From positions 1 to 20,803 of the forward strand of contig CAKOQD010000018.1 in NCBI GenBank assembly GCA_934101185.1: DNA of 20,803 nucleotides, read 5' to 3'. Shown in pieces: positions 6,314 through 14,363 of this stretch. Below the pieces are notes generated by a model that made no database searches, was not told where the DNA came from, and saw nothing but the letters and a program-made list of their open reading frames with translations. The DNA is from an uncultured Bacilli bacterium (GTDB lineage Bacteria > Bacillota_I > Bacilli_A > RF39 > UBA660). A program made the position numbers and the translations under genes. Numbering within the stretch: the stretch's first letter is position 1; each line of letters opens with the position of its first letter.

Positions 6314-6916
6314 ATGCTAGTAGAACTAAAAGAACAAGTATTATTAATATTAGAGTATTCTTGGCCAATGATTGCTATGGCAGTTATCGTAGCAATTACA
6401 GTAAGAGTAGGTTATCTTAGAAAAAATAATGAAAAAGCTATTCTATATAAAGAAATATTTAATTTACTATTTATACTTTATATACTATGTTTATTTCATG
6501 CTGTTACATATCAAGATGTATCATGGGCTAGTGCTAATTTAATTCCCTTTAAAGAGATATTAAGATATGACTTTGGAAGTAATCTGTTTTATAGAAATAT
6601 ATTTGGTAATTTATTACTTTTCTTACCTTATGGACTTTATATAACATATTATTTAGATTTAAAAAAACCACTTTCAGTAATGGGATATGCCTTTATTGTA
6701 TCTTTATCAATTGAACTTATCCAGTCAATTATAGGTAGAGTGTTTGATGTAGATGATATCATATTAAACGTACTGGGAGCCTTACTTGGATACTTTATAT
6801 ATAGATTATTTGATAGATTTGAAGATATTTTACCAGATTGGTTGAAAAAAGAGTGGTTAATTGATATATTAGTAATAGTACTAGTCGGAGGTGTAATATG
6901 GTTTTTAATGGTATAA
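6314..6916 (+). CDS. VanZ-like family membrane protein
   Basis: 200 residues with five to six predicted membrane segments (about 12-30, 48-66, 98-115, 123-140, 145-160, 180-198). VanZ-like signatures are NLIPF at about 75-80, the FGNLLLFLPYGLYI segment, SIELIQSIIGRVFDVDDIILN and LGALLGYFIY. VanZ proteins can give low-level teicoplanin resistance; most chromosomal members have no proven job. Overlaps ybeY by 19 bp. It sits where most Bacillota carry phoH between yqfD and ybeY. SD is AAGGAG, 7 nt before the start. Confidence 0.88.
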   Translation: MLVELKEQVLLILEYSWPMIAMAVIVAITVRVGYLRKNNEKAILYKEIFNLLFILYILCLFHAVTYQDVSWASANLIPFKEILRYDFGSNLFYRNIFGNLLLFLPYGLYITYYLDLKKPLSVMGYAFIVSLSIELIQSIIGRVFDVDDIILNVLGALLGYFIYRLFDRFEDILPDWLKKEWLIDILVIVLVGGVIWFLMV

Positions 6917-7377
6917 AAAATTACAATATTTATAATAATACACAGTACAACCTAAAAAAAGAAATTAGATGTATCAAAAAAATCTTAAATCATGCAATTA
7001 AAGTAGAAGGACTAAAAGATATATATTTCAATGTCATTTTAGTGGACAATCCTACTATTCATGATTTGAATAAAGAATATCGTAATATCGATAGAGAAAC
7101 AGATGTAATTAGTTTTGCACTACTTGATGAAAAAGAAGAAGAAAACTACTCTTCAAAAACTGTTCTTGGAGACATCTATATATCAGTAGATAAAGCAATA
7201 GAACAAAGTAAAGATTATGGTCACACTTTAATTAGAGAATTATGCTTTTTAAGTGTACATGGTCTACTTCATTTACTAGGGTATGATCATATGGAAAAAG
7301 AAGATGAAAAAATAATGTTTGAGAAACAGGAGTTGATTTTAAATGGAAAAAGATTCACAAATATTCAAGGAAAATAA
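6898..7377 (+). CDS. ybeY: Endoribonuclease YbeY (rRNA maturation factor)
   Basis: 159 residues. The zinc-binding signature HGLLHLLGYDH is at residues 121-131 (H121, H125, H131), preceded by DVISFAL and LGDIYIS, both family hallmarks. YbeY is a single-strand endoribonuclease needed for 16S rRNA 3'-end maturation and ribosome quality control. The start at 6898 is set by CGGAGGTGTAATATG, which lies inside the vanZ-like gene. It overlaps dgkA by 35 bp. Confidence 0.95.
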   Translation: MVFNGIKNYNIYNNTQYNLKKEIRCIKKILNHAIKVEGLKDIYFNVILVDNPTIHDLNKEYRNIDRETDVISFALLDEKEEENYSSKTVLGDIYISVDKAIEQSKDYGHTLIRELCFLSVHGLLHLLGYDHMEKEDEKIMFEKQELILNGKRFTNIQGK

Positions 7378-7747
7378 AAAAAGTTTTAAGAGATTTACAC
7401 TATCTTTTAAATACTGTTATGAAGGAATTAGATATGCATTTTATCATGAACAAAACATAATAGTCATGTTAGTAATGGGAATTATAGCTATGATACTTGG
7501 AATTATTCTTGGTATATCATACACTGAAAGATTAGTAGTCATTCTGCTTATTGGAATGATTCTATCACTTGAAATGATTAACACTGCAATCGAAGCAGTA
7601 GTTAATTTAGTTACTACTGAAAAAAAACCACTTGCTAAAGTTGCTAAAGATTGTGCCAGTGGAGCAGTAGGAATTGCATCAATATTTGCATTTATTCTTG
7701 GTATATTAATTTATTTACCAAAATTAATAGAATTTTTTAGAGGTTAA
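7343..7747 (+). CDS. dgkA: Diacylglycerol/undecaprenol kinase
   Basis: 134 residues with three membrane helices (about 42-60, 64-82, 108-128). The family signature EMINTAIEAVVNLV lies at about 80-92, followed by KVAKDCASGAVG, including the conserved Glu, Asn and Asp residues of the active site. In Gram-positives this enzyme phosphorylates undecaprenol to supply the lipid carrier for wall synthesis. The N-terminus has a 25-residue basic extension (KFKENKKSFKRFTLSFK-like), usual for the family. It overlaps the ybeY end and is followed 3 nt later by cdd. Confidence 0.94.
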   Translation: MEKDSQIFKENKKSFKRFTLSFKYCYEGIRYAFYHEQNIIVMLVMGIIAMILGIILGISYTERLVVILLIGMILSLEMINTAIEAVVNLVTTEKKPLAKVAKDCASGAVGIASIFAFILGILIYLPKLIEFFRG

Positions 7748-7749
7748 TT

Positions 7750-8124
7750 ATGAGAGAAAAATTAAATAAATTATTAAATAATTCTTATAGTCCTTATTCT
7801 AACTATAAAGTTTGTGCAATTGTTGTTACTAATGATAATAAAGAGTTTTCTGGAGTAAATATTGAAAATGTTTCATATGGTGCTACTGTATGTGCAGAAC
7901 GTGTTGCTATATTTAATGCTATATCTTCTGGTTATGGGAAAAATGATTTTAAAGAATTACATATTGCATCATCCGGAATACATCCTTTTCCTTGTATGTT
8001 GTGTAGACAAGTATTTACAGAATTCTTTACTAAAGACACAAAAATATTTATCTATGACAAAGATAAAGTAACAGAATATAAATATACTGACTTTTGCATT
8101 AATGAATTCAGAGGTATATCATGA
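7750..8124 (+). CDS. cdd: Cytidine deaminase
   Basis: 124 residues; homotetrameric type. Zinc ligands C48 (in TVCAERVAIF), C82 and C85 (PCMLCRQVF), and the catalytic E50 are present, as is the substrate-binding NIENVSYGAT. It deaminates cytidine and deoxycytidine in pyrimidine salvage. Its TGA stop overlaps the era ATG (ATGA), and confirms TGA as a stop in this organism. Part of the conserved dgkA-cdd-era order. Confidence 0.95.
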   Translation: MREKLNKLLNNSYSPYSNYKVCAIVVTNDNKEFSGVNIENVSYGATVCAERVAIFNAISSGYGKNDFKELHIASSGIHPFPCMLCRQVFTEFFTKDTKIFIYDKDKVTEYKYTDFCINEFRGIS

Positions 8125-9005
8125 AAAGTGGATTCGTTTCAATCGTAGGAAGACCTAATGTAGGTAAATCAACACTACTCAATAAAATAATGAATAAAAA
8201 ACTTGCAATAACTAGTGATAAAGTAGGAACTACTAGAAACAACATTTATGGAATATACAACGATACTGATACTCAAATTGTATTCGTAGACACTCCAGGT
8301 ATTGCTAAAGCATCAAATAAACTTGGAACAGTTCTTAATAAAAAAGCCTATGAAGCAATGGAAAATGATATTGTTTTATTTATCGTAGATATAGCATCAG
8401 GATTTGGTAAAGGTGATGAAAAAATCTTAAATAAACTAAAACAAGAAGAAAAAGAAGTAATTTTAGTACTTAATAAAACTGATAAAATAAAGAAAGAAAA
8501 ATTAATTACTGAAATAGTCAATTTAAAAGATATGTATAATTTTCTTGATATAGTTCCAACATCCTCTTTAAAAGGAGATAATATTAAAGAACTTATTAAA
8601 GTGATTAAGACTCATTTAAAAGATGATATAAAATATTTTGAAGATGATATTATTACTAATGTATCAGAGAATTTTATGATAAGTGAAATCATTAGAGAAA
8701 AAGTCCTTATGTTAACAAAGGAAGAAGTACCTCATGCTATTACATGTCTTATAGAAAATATTTCATATAAGAAAGATAGTGCTTATATAAATGCTTTAAT
8801 TATTGTGGATAGAGATAATCTAAAAAAGATTATTATAGGAAAACAAGGTTCTATGTTAAAAAAGATTGGAAGCGCATCACGAGTAGAGATTGAAGAATTA
8901 CTAGGAAAAAAAGTATTTTTAGAACTATATGTAAAAACTATAAAAAACTGGAGAGAAAAAGAAAATATTTTTGAATATTTAGGTATTACTGAATTAAATG
9001 ATTAA
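8121..9005 (+). CDS. era: GTPase Era
   Basis: 294 residues, full length. G1 GRPNVGKST at 10-18, G2 T37/T38 (VGTTR), G3 DTPG at 57-60, G4 NKTD at about 118-121, G5-like TSSLKG at about 147-152, and a C-terminal KH domain with IIGKQGSMLKKIG (about 237-250). Era binds the 3' end of 16S rRNA and checks small-subunit assembly. Coupled to cdd by a 4-bp overlap. Confidence 0.97.
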   Translation: MKSGFVSIVGRPNVGKSTLLNKIMNKKLAITSDKVGTTRNNIYGIYNDTDTQIVFVDTPGIAKASNKLGTVLNKKAYEAMENDIVLFIVDIASGFGKGDEKILNKLKQEEKEVILVLNKTDKIKKEKLITEIVNLKDMYNFLDIVPTSSLKGDNIKELIKVIKTHLKDDIKYFEDDIITNVSENFMISEIIREKVLMLTKEEVPHAITCLIENISYKKDSAYINALIIVDRDNLKKIIIGKQGSMLKKIGSASRVEIEELLGKKVFLELYVKTIKNWREKENIFEYLGITELND

Positions 9006-9036
9006 AAAAGTATCACTATATTATTAGGTGATAATA

Positions 9037-9150
9037 ATGAATGATATACTTTGGAAATTATTTAAAAATACTGGAGATTTAAAATACTATCTTTTTATGA
9101 AAGAAATAGAAAAAGATGAAGATAGAGAAAGTAAAAGGAATAATAATTAA
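9037..9150 (+). CDS. yqzL: YqzL-like small protein
   Basis: 37 residues, MNDILWKLFKNTGDLKYYLF continuing KEIEKDEDRE. Residues W6, F9, the TG(D/N) turn and the YLLxKE-type helix match the short YqzL family found between era and recO in Bacillota. SD is AGGTGAT, about 6 nt upstream. It overlaps the recO start by 35 bp, so recO is likely translated by coupling. Function is unknown. Confidence 0.8.
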   Translation: MNDILWKLFKNTGDLKYYLFMKEIEKDEDRESKRNNN

Positions 9151-9844
9151 AGATATAAATTATAAAGAATCTAGTAAAGTATTACATATCTTAACAAAAG
9201 AATATGCAACAATCGGAGTCATTTCTAAAGGATGTAGAAATATCAAAAGTAAACTAAGAAGTGTTTCACTAAAACTAACTTATGGTTATTTTTATATATC
9301 ATATAAAGAAGATGGACTATCTACCTTAATCGAAGCGGACATAATAGATGAGTTAAAAAATATTAAAACAGATTTTTCTAGAATAGGGTATTTAGCGTAC
9401 TTAGTGGACCTAACAAATCAAGTAATAAAAGAAACAAATAACTACGATTTATTTGATATAATGGAATCAGCTATCATAAAGATAAACGATTTATTTGATC
9501 CAATGATTATTACTAATATCGTTGAACTTAAATTCTTAGAATACCTTGGTGTAAAACCAATACTAGATCACTGTAGTATATGTGGTTCTAAAAATGAAAT
9601 AATGACCATAAGTAGTGACTCTGGAGGATATGTTTGTAAGAATTGTTATACTAATGAATATGTAACTGATATAAAAACAATAAAACTACTTAGAATGTTT
9701 TATTATGTAGATATATCAAAAATAAAAGAATTAAATATACTGGATAAAAACAAGTATGAAATTAATAAATTTCTTGAGGGATACTACGAAAGATATACAG
9801 GACTTTACTTAAAATCAAAAGATTTTTTAAAATCTATAAGATAA
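9116..9844 (+). CDS. recO: DNA repair protein RecO
   Basis: 242 residues. An N-terminal OB fold begins with KVKGIIIKDINYKESSKVLHILTKE and GVISKGCRN, followed by the helical domain with a Cys4 zinc site C153, C156, C174 and C177 (CSICG...CKNC). RecO loads RecA with RecR and anneals ssDNA in gap repair. The start inside yqzL lacks a strong SD, consistent with coupling. Usual neighbours glyQS do not follow. Confidence 0.94.
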   Translation: MKIEKVKGIIIKDINYKESSKVLHILTKEYATIGVISKGCRNIKSKLRSVSLKLTYGYFYISYKEDGLSTLIEADIIDELKNIKTDFSRIGYLAYLVDLTNQVIKETNNYDLFDIMESAIIKINDLFDPMIITNIVELKFLEYLGVKPILDHCSICGSKNEIMTISSDSGGYVCKNCYTNEYVTDIKTIKLLRMFYYVDISKIKELNILDKNKYEINKFLEGYYERYTGLYLKSKDFLKSIR

Positions 9845-9854
9845 GGTTTCTTTT

Positions 9855-9879
9855 ATTAAGTTTAAGTGTTATACTTAAT
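9855..9879. promoter_or_regulatory. Inverted repeat over a candidate promoter of the lipoprotein gene
   Basis: ATTAAGT (9855-9861)-11 bp-ACTTAAT (9873-9879) overlaps a TATACT box (9870-9875). It may be an operator or, less likely, a weak recO terminator. A possible -35 (TTTCTT, 17 bp upstream) is poor. Confidence 0.35.
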
Positions 9880-9905
9880 ATATAAAAAGAAAAGGAGTTT
9901 TAATT

Positions 9906-10355
9906 ATGACAAAGAAAAAATATTTTATGATTGGAGTATTAGCTCTATCAATTGCAACTTTATCAGGTTGTGCAGGAGAAGTAAAAACATTAGAATGTAC
10001 AAAAACTAGTGATAGTGAAGGTATGAAAATGAATGAACTAATAAAAGCAGAATTCAACGGAAACAAAGTTACTAATATCGATATGAATATATCATTTGAT
10101 ATAACTGGACAACAAGATGGATTTGCTAAAACTTTAGAAGATTCATTAAAAGAATCATTTGATAAAGAATATGGAAATAAAAAAGGAGTAGACTATAAAG
10201 TCAATACCACATCTTCAGAAGTTGGAGTATCAATCAAAATGGAACTTGATAAAATGACAGATGCTGATAAGAAAGAATTAAACGTTGAAGGCGGTTATGA
10301 TACTTACGATGATTCTAAAAAAGATCTTGAAAAAGAAGGATATACCTGTAAATAA
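9906..10355 (+). CDS. Lipoprotein, DUF1307/YehR-like
   Basis: 149 residues. Signal peptide II with lipobox LSGC, Cys at residue 22 (LSIATLSGCAGE). The mature part is hydrophilic and rich in Asp/Lys: EVKTLECTK, EFNGNKVTNIDMNISFD, then SVKIKMELD-like strands and a C-terminal EGYTCK. The two extra Cys (CTK and TCK) may form a disulfide. The alternating ECTK...NKVT...beta pattern fits DUF1307/YehR-type lipoproteins, whose function is unknown. AAGGAG lies 8 nt before ATG. It stands alone between recO and rpmF. Confidence 0.75.
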   Translation: MTKKKYFMIGVLALSIATLSGCAGEVKTLECTKTSDSEGMKMNELIKAEFNGNKVTNIDMNISFDITGQQDGFAKTLEDSLKESFDKEYGNKKGVDYKVNTTSSEVGVSIKMELDKMTDADKKELNVEGGYDTYDDSKKDLEKEGYTCK

Positions 10356-10366
10356 TTAAAAAAAAC

Positions 10367-10395
10367 TTGTATTTTTTCAAACAATAGTGTATAAT
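10367..10395 (+). promoter_or_regulatory. rpmF promoter
   Basis: TTGTAT (10367-10372)-17 bp-TATAAT (10390-10395), about 45 nt of leader before SD AGAAGGAG and ATG 10447. Confidence 0.8.
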
Positions 10396-10446
10396 TTATA
10401 AAGCAATGACAAATTAGTCAAATAGGATGAAGAAGGAGTGATATAA

Positions 10447-10629
10447 ATGGCAGTTCCAGCAAGAAAAGTTTCTAAGACAAGAGCTAGAACAAGAAGAGCA
10501 CATATGGCTCTTACTGCAAAAGGAGTAACAAAATGTCCTAGTTGTGGTGCAGTAGTTAGATCTCACCGTGTATGTAAATCATGTGGAGAATATAAAGGAA
10601 AAGAAGTTATTAAGAAAGTTGAAGAATAG
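10447..10629 (+). CDS. rpmF: 50S ribosomal protein L32
   Basis: 60 residues: MAVPARKVSKTRARTRRAH, then the zinc ribbon C30, C33, C43 and C46 (CPSCG...CKSCG). This is the zinc-binding (C+) form. The yceD/DUF177 gene that normally precedes rpmF is absent; the gene has its own promoter instead. Confidence 0.97.
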   Translation: MAVPARKVSKTRARTRRAHMALTAKGVTKCPSCGAVVRSHRVCKSCGEYKGKEVIKKVEE

Positions 10630-10645
10630 AAATATTCTTTTTTTC
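10619..10645 (+). terminator. rpmF terminator
   Basis: AGAATA-gaaa-TATTCT followed by TTTTTT; overlaps the rpmF stop. Confidence 0.75.
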
Positions 10646-10694
10646 TTGCTTTTTTTTAAAATAAATATTATCATTAATATAGGGTAGTGATGAT

Positions 10695-11279
10695 ATGAAA
10701 AAAAGAAGTAACTTAAGATACTTTGCATTATTCCTTTTATTAAGTGGAATATTCTTAATTACATATGGTATTTTATATGTAAGAAGTGATATGCAAAAAG
10801 AAGAAACAGATAATACTAATAATATAGATATAAAAGAAGATGAAAATATAGTTTACTTTAATAAAAATGTATATTTTAAAATTGAAGACTCTACTTTAAA
10901 ATATGTTAATGAAGTCTCCGCAGTACAACTGGGTAAATCATTTTCATATGGTGTTGCCAAGATTTCTGCTACTAGAACTTGTAGTGATAACTCAATGTTT
11001 AATTTATATGTTATTAATAAAAAAGGAAAAGTCTTTATAAACAAATATCCATCTTTTAAAATAGATAATTCTATAAACTATGAAATGGATTTCATCGAAG
11101 TTAAATCAGATAGAAAAGTGAAAGATATGACAGTTATACCAAGTAATAATTGTAATGAAGGTGGAATAAAGTTTACATTAGATAATAATAAAAGTGCAAC
11201 TATAACTATAAAAAATAGTAAAGAAAAATATATGAATAATAATTACATAATAGAAAGTGCTGAAATAACTCAAGAATAA
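10695..11279 (+). CDS. Single-pass membrane protein, unknown function
   Basis: 194 residues: basic N-terminus (MKKRSNLRY), one membrane helix at about 9-29 (FALFLLLSGIFLITYGILYV), then an outside domain with an acidic linker and probable beta strands. Two Cys (in TRTCSDNS and SNNCNEGG) could form a disulfide. The topology suggests an envelope-anchored protein. I do not recognise a family. SD GGGTAGTGAT is weak. It lies 45 nt upstream of the NodB-fold protein, separated by a terminator hairpin. Confidence 0.7.
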   Translation: MKKRSNLRYFALFLLLSGIFLITYGILYVRSDMQKEETDNTNNIDIKEDENIVYFNKNVYFKIEDSTLKYVNEVSAVQLGKSFSYGVAKISATRTCSDNSMFNLYVINKKGKVFINKYPSFKIDNSINYEMDFIEVKSDRKVKDMTVIPSNNCNEGGIKFTLDNNKSATITIKNSKEKYMNNNYIIESAEITQE

Positions 11280-11302
11280 GGTCTAAAACCTTGTTCTTTT
11301 TT
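11270..11302 (+). terminator. Terminator after 10695-11279
   Basis: GAATAAGG-tctaaaa-CCTTGTTC followed by TTTTTTC. Confidence 0.75.
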
Positions 11303-11324
11303 CATATAATTAAGTGGTGATATC

Positions 11325-12167
11325 ATGAAAAAGATGTTTCAGATTATAGGAATAGCATTTCTTACTTGTTTTAGTTTTTATTATACCGATAAAATGGTTG
11401 AACTATCTAAAAACAAAGATCCTTTAATGATAGAGATAGTAAGCAAACAAGATGATTTTAATACCTATGCAATGGAATCAGTTATATATGATGATTATAT
11501 ACTATCAGGTACTAAAGGAAAAGTAGTTAATATAAAAGAAAGCTATATAAAAATGAAAAACTTAGGTAAATATAATGAGAATCTATATGTTTACAAAGAT
11601 GAACTTCCTAATGATTTAATAAGTGATAACTTGGATAAGTTTATAATTGGAATAAATACTGATAAACAAGATATATCATTAGTATTTAGAGTATCTAATA
11701 CTAATAATATAGATAAAATATTAAATATATTAAGTGATAATAATATAAAAGCAACTTTTTTCATAGATGGTAAAATAATAGAATTATCTCCATATATAGT
11801 TAATTCCATAATAAAACAAGGACATTATATAGGAAACTATGGATATGATAAGAAGTATAATGATGTTGATCTTAATAAGACCAATAAAATATTAAAAAAA
11901 TATTCTAATTATGATATAAAATATTGTTATACTAATGAAATAAACTATGATACATTAAACACGTGTAAAAATAATAAAATGAATACTATTAAACCTAAGT
12001 ATGTATATGATAATTATTTATATGATAATATAAAAAAAGACTTAAAGAAAGGTAATATATACAGTCTAGATACTAATAATTATATAGTAAATGAATTAGA
12101 TACAATGATAAAATACATAAAACAAAGAGGATATTCATTCAAAACTTTAGAGGAATTATTTGTATAA
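11325..12167 (+). CDS. Degenerate polysaccharide-deacetylase (NodB-fold) protein
   Basis: 280 residues with an N-terminal membrane helix/signal anchor (about 3-20). The second half follows the NodB fold: a strand ISLVFRVSN where active enzymes have TFDDG, then the typical KILNILSDNNIKATFFIDGKII helix-strand, then IKQGHYIGNYGYD where active enzymes have H(S/T)xxH, and a C-terminal MIKYIKQRGYSFKTLEELF, the classic family ending. The Asp-Asp pair and the second metal His are missing, so it is probably an inactive relative. Related proteins deacetylate peptidoglycan or spore cortex. SD GTGGTGAT. Codon use is like the neighbours. Confidence 0.75.
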   Translation: MKKMFQIIGIAFLTCFSFYYTDKMVELSKNKDPLMIEIVSKQDDFNTYAMESVIYDDYILSGTKGKVVNIKESYIKMKNLGKYNENLYVYKDELPNDLISDNLDKFIIGINTDKQDISLVFRVSNTNNIDKILNILSDNNIKATFFIDGKIIELSPYIVNSIIKQGHYIGNYGYDKKYNDVDLNKTNKILKKYSNYDIKYCYTNEINYDTLNTCKNNKMNTIKPKYVYDNYLYDNIKKDLKKGNIYSLDTNNYIVNELDTMIKYIKQRGYSFKTLEELFV

Positions 12168-12630
12168 TTATTGCAGTTATATAAAAGTATTGATACAATT
12201 TATTCGAGGAACACATTTAGTATGTAAAAAAGAAATATGCTAATTTAGCGGTTAGTACTTTCTCTGTTCTAGAATGATATATCTAAAGTCTGAAGGAAAG
12301 TACCTACTCATGCTAAGTTGGTACTTTTCGTCTATTTCCAATGCTTTATTGATAAAATTAATAACAATAAAACTACACAAAAGGCAATTAAATCGTACAT
12401 AAAAATATCCTATTTTGTCCCCTGAGAAACAGTAGAACAGGAAAGTACCAACAATTAACATATCTCCTAAAGTAATGATAACAAATACTTGTTTGAGCAT
12501 CAAATTATTTATATAGACTTTACATTTTAAATAAAAATAAAAAAATATTTAATAAATTCAGTTTCATTTAAGTTTTACTCACTATACTTAAAATGTAAAC
12601 AAAATTATTGTTTATGAAAGGTGGTGGAAA
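12168..12630. other. 463-bp stretch without a convincing gene
   Basis: It holds a hairpin AAAGTACC-15 nt-GGTACTTT (about 12296-12326), a second GGAAAGTACC at about 12440, and a minus-strand ORF of about 82 codons (12500-12252, starting MLKQVFVIITLG) with two hydrophobic stretches. That ORF lacks an SD and resembles no family I know, so I do not call it a gene. The right part is AT-rich leader for the gene at 12631. Confidence 0.5.
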
Positions 12631-12870
12631 GTGAATATAAAGATTATCGGTGATAATTCAAGTAACAGAATAAAACTCCTAAAAAACTTAAATAAAGCAA
12701 CTAAAGATATAAAAAACAAGATAGAAATAAATATTCTAGATGATGAAAAAACTCTAGAAATGTATAAAAGTATTAATAAACCTATTTTTATAATAAATGA
12801 AAAAATTATCAGTAATGGTAAGATTTTAACCGATAAAGAAATTAAAAGATATATAAAATTGTTTGCATAG
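12631..12870 (+). CDS. Thioredoxin-like (thioredoxin_3 type) protein lacking CxxC
   Basis: 79 residues from a GTG start with SD AAGGTGGTGG. The order MNIKIIGD-helix-INILDDEKT-LEMYKSINKPIFIINEKIISNGKILTDKEIKRYI matches small 'redox-active disulfide/thioredoxin_3' proteins (MTH895-like): the cis-Pro (KPIFIIN) is present. Where the family has GCPKCK, this has DNSSNR, so the redox cysteines are gone; the protein contains no Cys at all. Thioredoxin_3 genes are known to sit beside permease genes of the ArsP type, as here (permease starts 123 nt later). A terminator separates the two. Confidence 0.65.
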   Translation: MNIKIIGDNSSNRIKLLKNLNKATKDIKNKIEINILDDEKTLEMYKSINKPIFIINEKIISNGKILTDKEIKRYIKLFA

Positions 12871-12907
12871 TAAATTAAAACACCTGATTAAATGCATAAA
12901 ATACTTA

Positions 12908-12937
12908 AATGGTGACTTATTAGTCATCATTTTTTTC
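12908..12937 (+). terminator. Terminator after the thioredoxin-like gene
   Basis: ATGGTGACT-tatt-AGTCATCAT followed by TTTTTTC (stem 12909-12930, one G-T pair). Confidence 0.85.
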
Positions 12938-12959
12938 TTTATTTTAAAATATAATAATG

Positions 12960-12965
12960 ATATAA
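12960..12965 (+). promoter_or_regulatory. -10 box of the permease gene
   Basis: TATAAT about 27 nt before ATG 12993, with AAGGAGAG as SD. The upstream 17 bp and -35 are T/A-rich without a clear hexamer. Confidence 0.5.
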
Positions 12966-12992
12966 TATTCATGTATAAAAAGGAGAGATATT

Positions 12993-13823
12993 ATGTTAGA
13001 TATAGTAAAAGACACATTAATAGATTCTATTAAATTGTTTCCATTTTTATTTATAACATTTATAATCATTGAACTTATTGAACATAAACTAGGAAATAAA
13101 TCTAAAGAAAAACTAAAAAATAGTAAATTCGGAGTAATAATAGGTTCACTTCTCGGAGCATTTCCTCAGTGTGGTTTTGGTGCTTCAGCAGTTAATCTAT
13201 ATATAACAAGAATTATATCACTTGGGACACTTATAGCTATATTCTTATCCACTAGTGATGAAATGTTACCAGTATTAATTGCTAATCATGCTAGTTTTTC
13301 ATTGATTATAAAAATATTACTAGTAAAAATAATAATTGGTATAATATGTGGAATACTTATAGATTTAATAATAAAACCAAAAAAAGAAACTAAATATGAA
13401 CACTATGAAATATGTGAACATGATCATTGTGACTGTGAACATAGCATTATTAAATCATCACTAAAACATACTTTTAGTATATTAATATTCATAATCATAA
13501 TTACTTTTATACTAAACTATGCAATGACCTTTGTGTCCGAGGAAACATTAAAGAATTTATTTTATTCCAACAGCATTCTTGGACCAATTGTCTCATCACT
13601 TATTGGACTAATTCCAAATTGTAGTGCCAGTGTCTTAATAACACAACTATATATTGATAATATAATAAGCTTTGGTACTACTATTTCAGGACTTCTTTCA
13701 GGAAGTGGAGTAGCTTTATTAGTACTATTCAAACAAAATAAAAATATTAAAGAAAACATTATGATATTAATAACAATATATATAATCGGAGTAATAAGTG
13801 GTATTATATTAAATATTATTTAA
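12993..13823 (+). CDS. Putative metal/arsenical permease (arsenic-efflux/manganese-transporter-type)
   Basis: 276 residues in two homologous halves. Each half has a signature near a membrane hairpin: GSLLGAFPQCGFGASAV (about 50-66) and SSLIGLIPNCSASVLITQLY (about 206-225). These P-x-C motifs resemble ArsP/'putative manganese transporter' permeases. About eight to nine membrane segments are predicted. A central soluble loop (about 132-150) is rich in His, Cys, Asp and Glu (EICEHDHCDCEH) and is a likely metal-binding site. Substrate unknown: arsenicals, manganese or another divalent metal are options. Stands just downstream of the thioredoxin-like gene. Confidence 0.75.
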   Translation: MLDIVKDTLIDSIKLFPFLFITFIIIELIEHKLGNKSKEKLKNSKFGVIIGSLLGAFPQCGFGASAVNLYITRIISLGTLIAIFLSTSDEMLPVLIANHASFSLIIKILLVKIIIGIICGILIDLIIKPKKETKYEHYEICEHDHCDCEHSIIKSSLKHTFSILIFIIIITFILNYAMTFVSEETLKNLFYSNSILGPIVSSLIGLIPNCSASVLITQLYIDNIISFGTTISGLLSGSGVALLVLFKQNKNIKENIMILITIYIIGVISGIILNII

Positions 13824-13840
13824 TTACTATGGGGGTTTTT

Positions 13841-14356
13841 ATGGATATATTAGAAAAGATTTTAGAACTTGGCTGTTCTATAAACAAATATGATTTTAAA
13901 GATGATAATGATGTTATTGGAATCATTGTAAATAAAAAAGATACTGATATGTTTAATGATGATGGATATGCTTTCTTAATTGATAAAAACTTAAATGAAA
14001 GTGATTCTAAGTTAGTTAGTGCAATGCTTTATAAAAAATTAATTGAAAGTAACAATTCCTTAGATATGGGAAAATGTCTTACAATAAAAAGAACAAACTT
14101 AAAAGATATTACTAGTGTTATTGAAGTCTTAGACTTACTAATTGATGATAATTCATTTAGACAAGTACTAAATAGATATTGTTATAACTTAGATAAAGTT
14201 TGTTATTACTATGAATTAAGAGGCATTAGTCCTTTACTTGTTGATTTAAAATATTCAGTATTAAACTATGAAGAAAGTGTTAATGATATGAAAAATGTTA
14301 TTCTATTTAAAAAAAATAATAATTTTATAAAGAGTAAAATGATTAGTAAGGAGTAG
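13841..14356 (+). CDS. Hypothetical protein preceding sufB
   Basis: 171 residues from the ATG at 13841. I prefer this start over the ATG at 13829 because GGGGGT (13831-13836) lies at SD distance; using 13829 would put the SD inside the gene. Acidic, no membrane segment, no signal. Visible features: DILEKILELGCSINKYDFKDD, a GIIVNKKD strand, a helical YKKLIESNNSLD and a Tyr-rich YCYNLDKVCYYYELRG. I recognise no family. It ends 7 nt before sufB, whose SD (AAGGAG) lies in its last codons, so the two are surely co-transcribed. A role linked to Fe-S assembly is inference from position only. Confidence 0.8.
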   Translation: MDILEKILELGCSINKYDFKDDNDVIGIIVNKKDTDMFNDDGYAFLIDKNLNESDSKLVSAMLYKKLIESNNSLDMGKCLTIKRTNLKDITSVIEVLDLLIDDNSFRQVLNRYCYNLDKVCYYYELRGISPLLVDLKYSVLNYEESVNDMKNVILFKKNNNFIKSKMISKE

Positions 14357-14363
14357 AACAATT

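Noticed and set aside
12252..12503. Minus-strand 82-codon hydrophobic ORF
   Set aside because: No SD, TTG/ATG start in AT-rich DNA, no family resemblance, and a strong hairpin lies inside it; not called as a gene.
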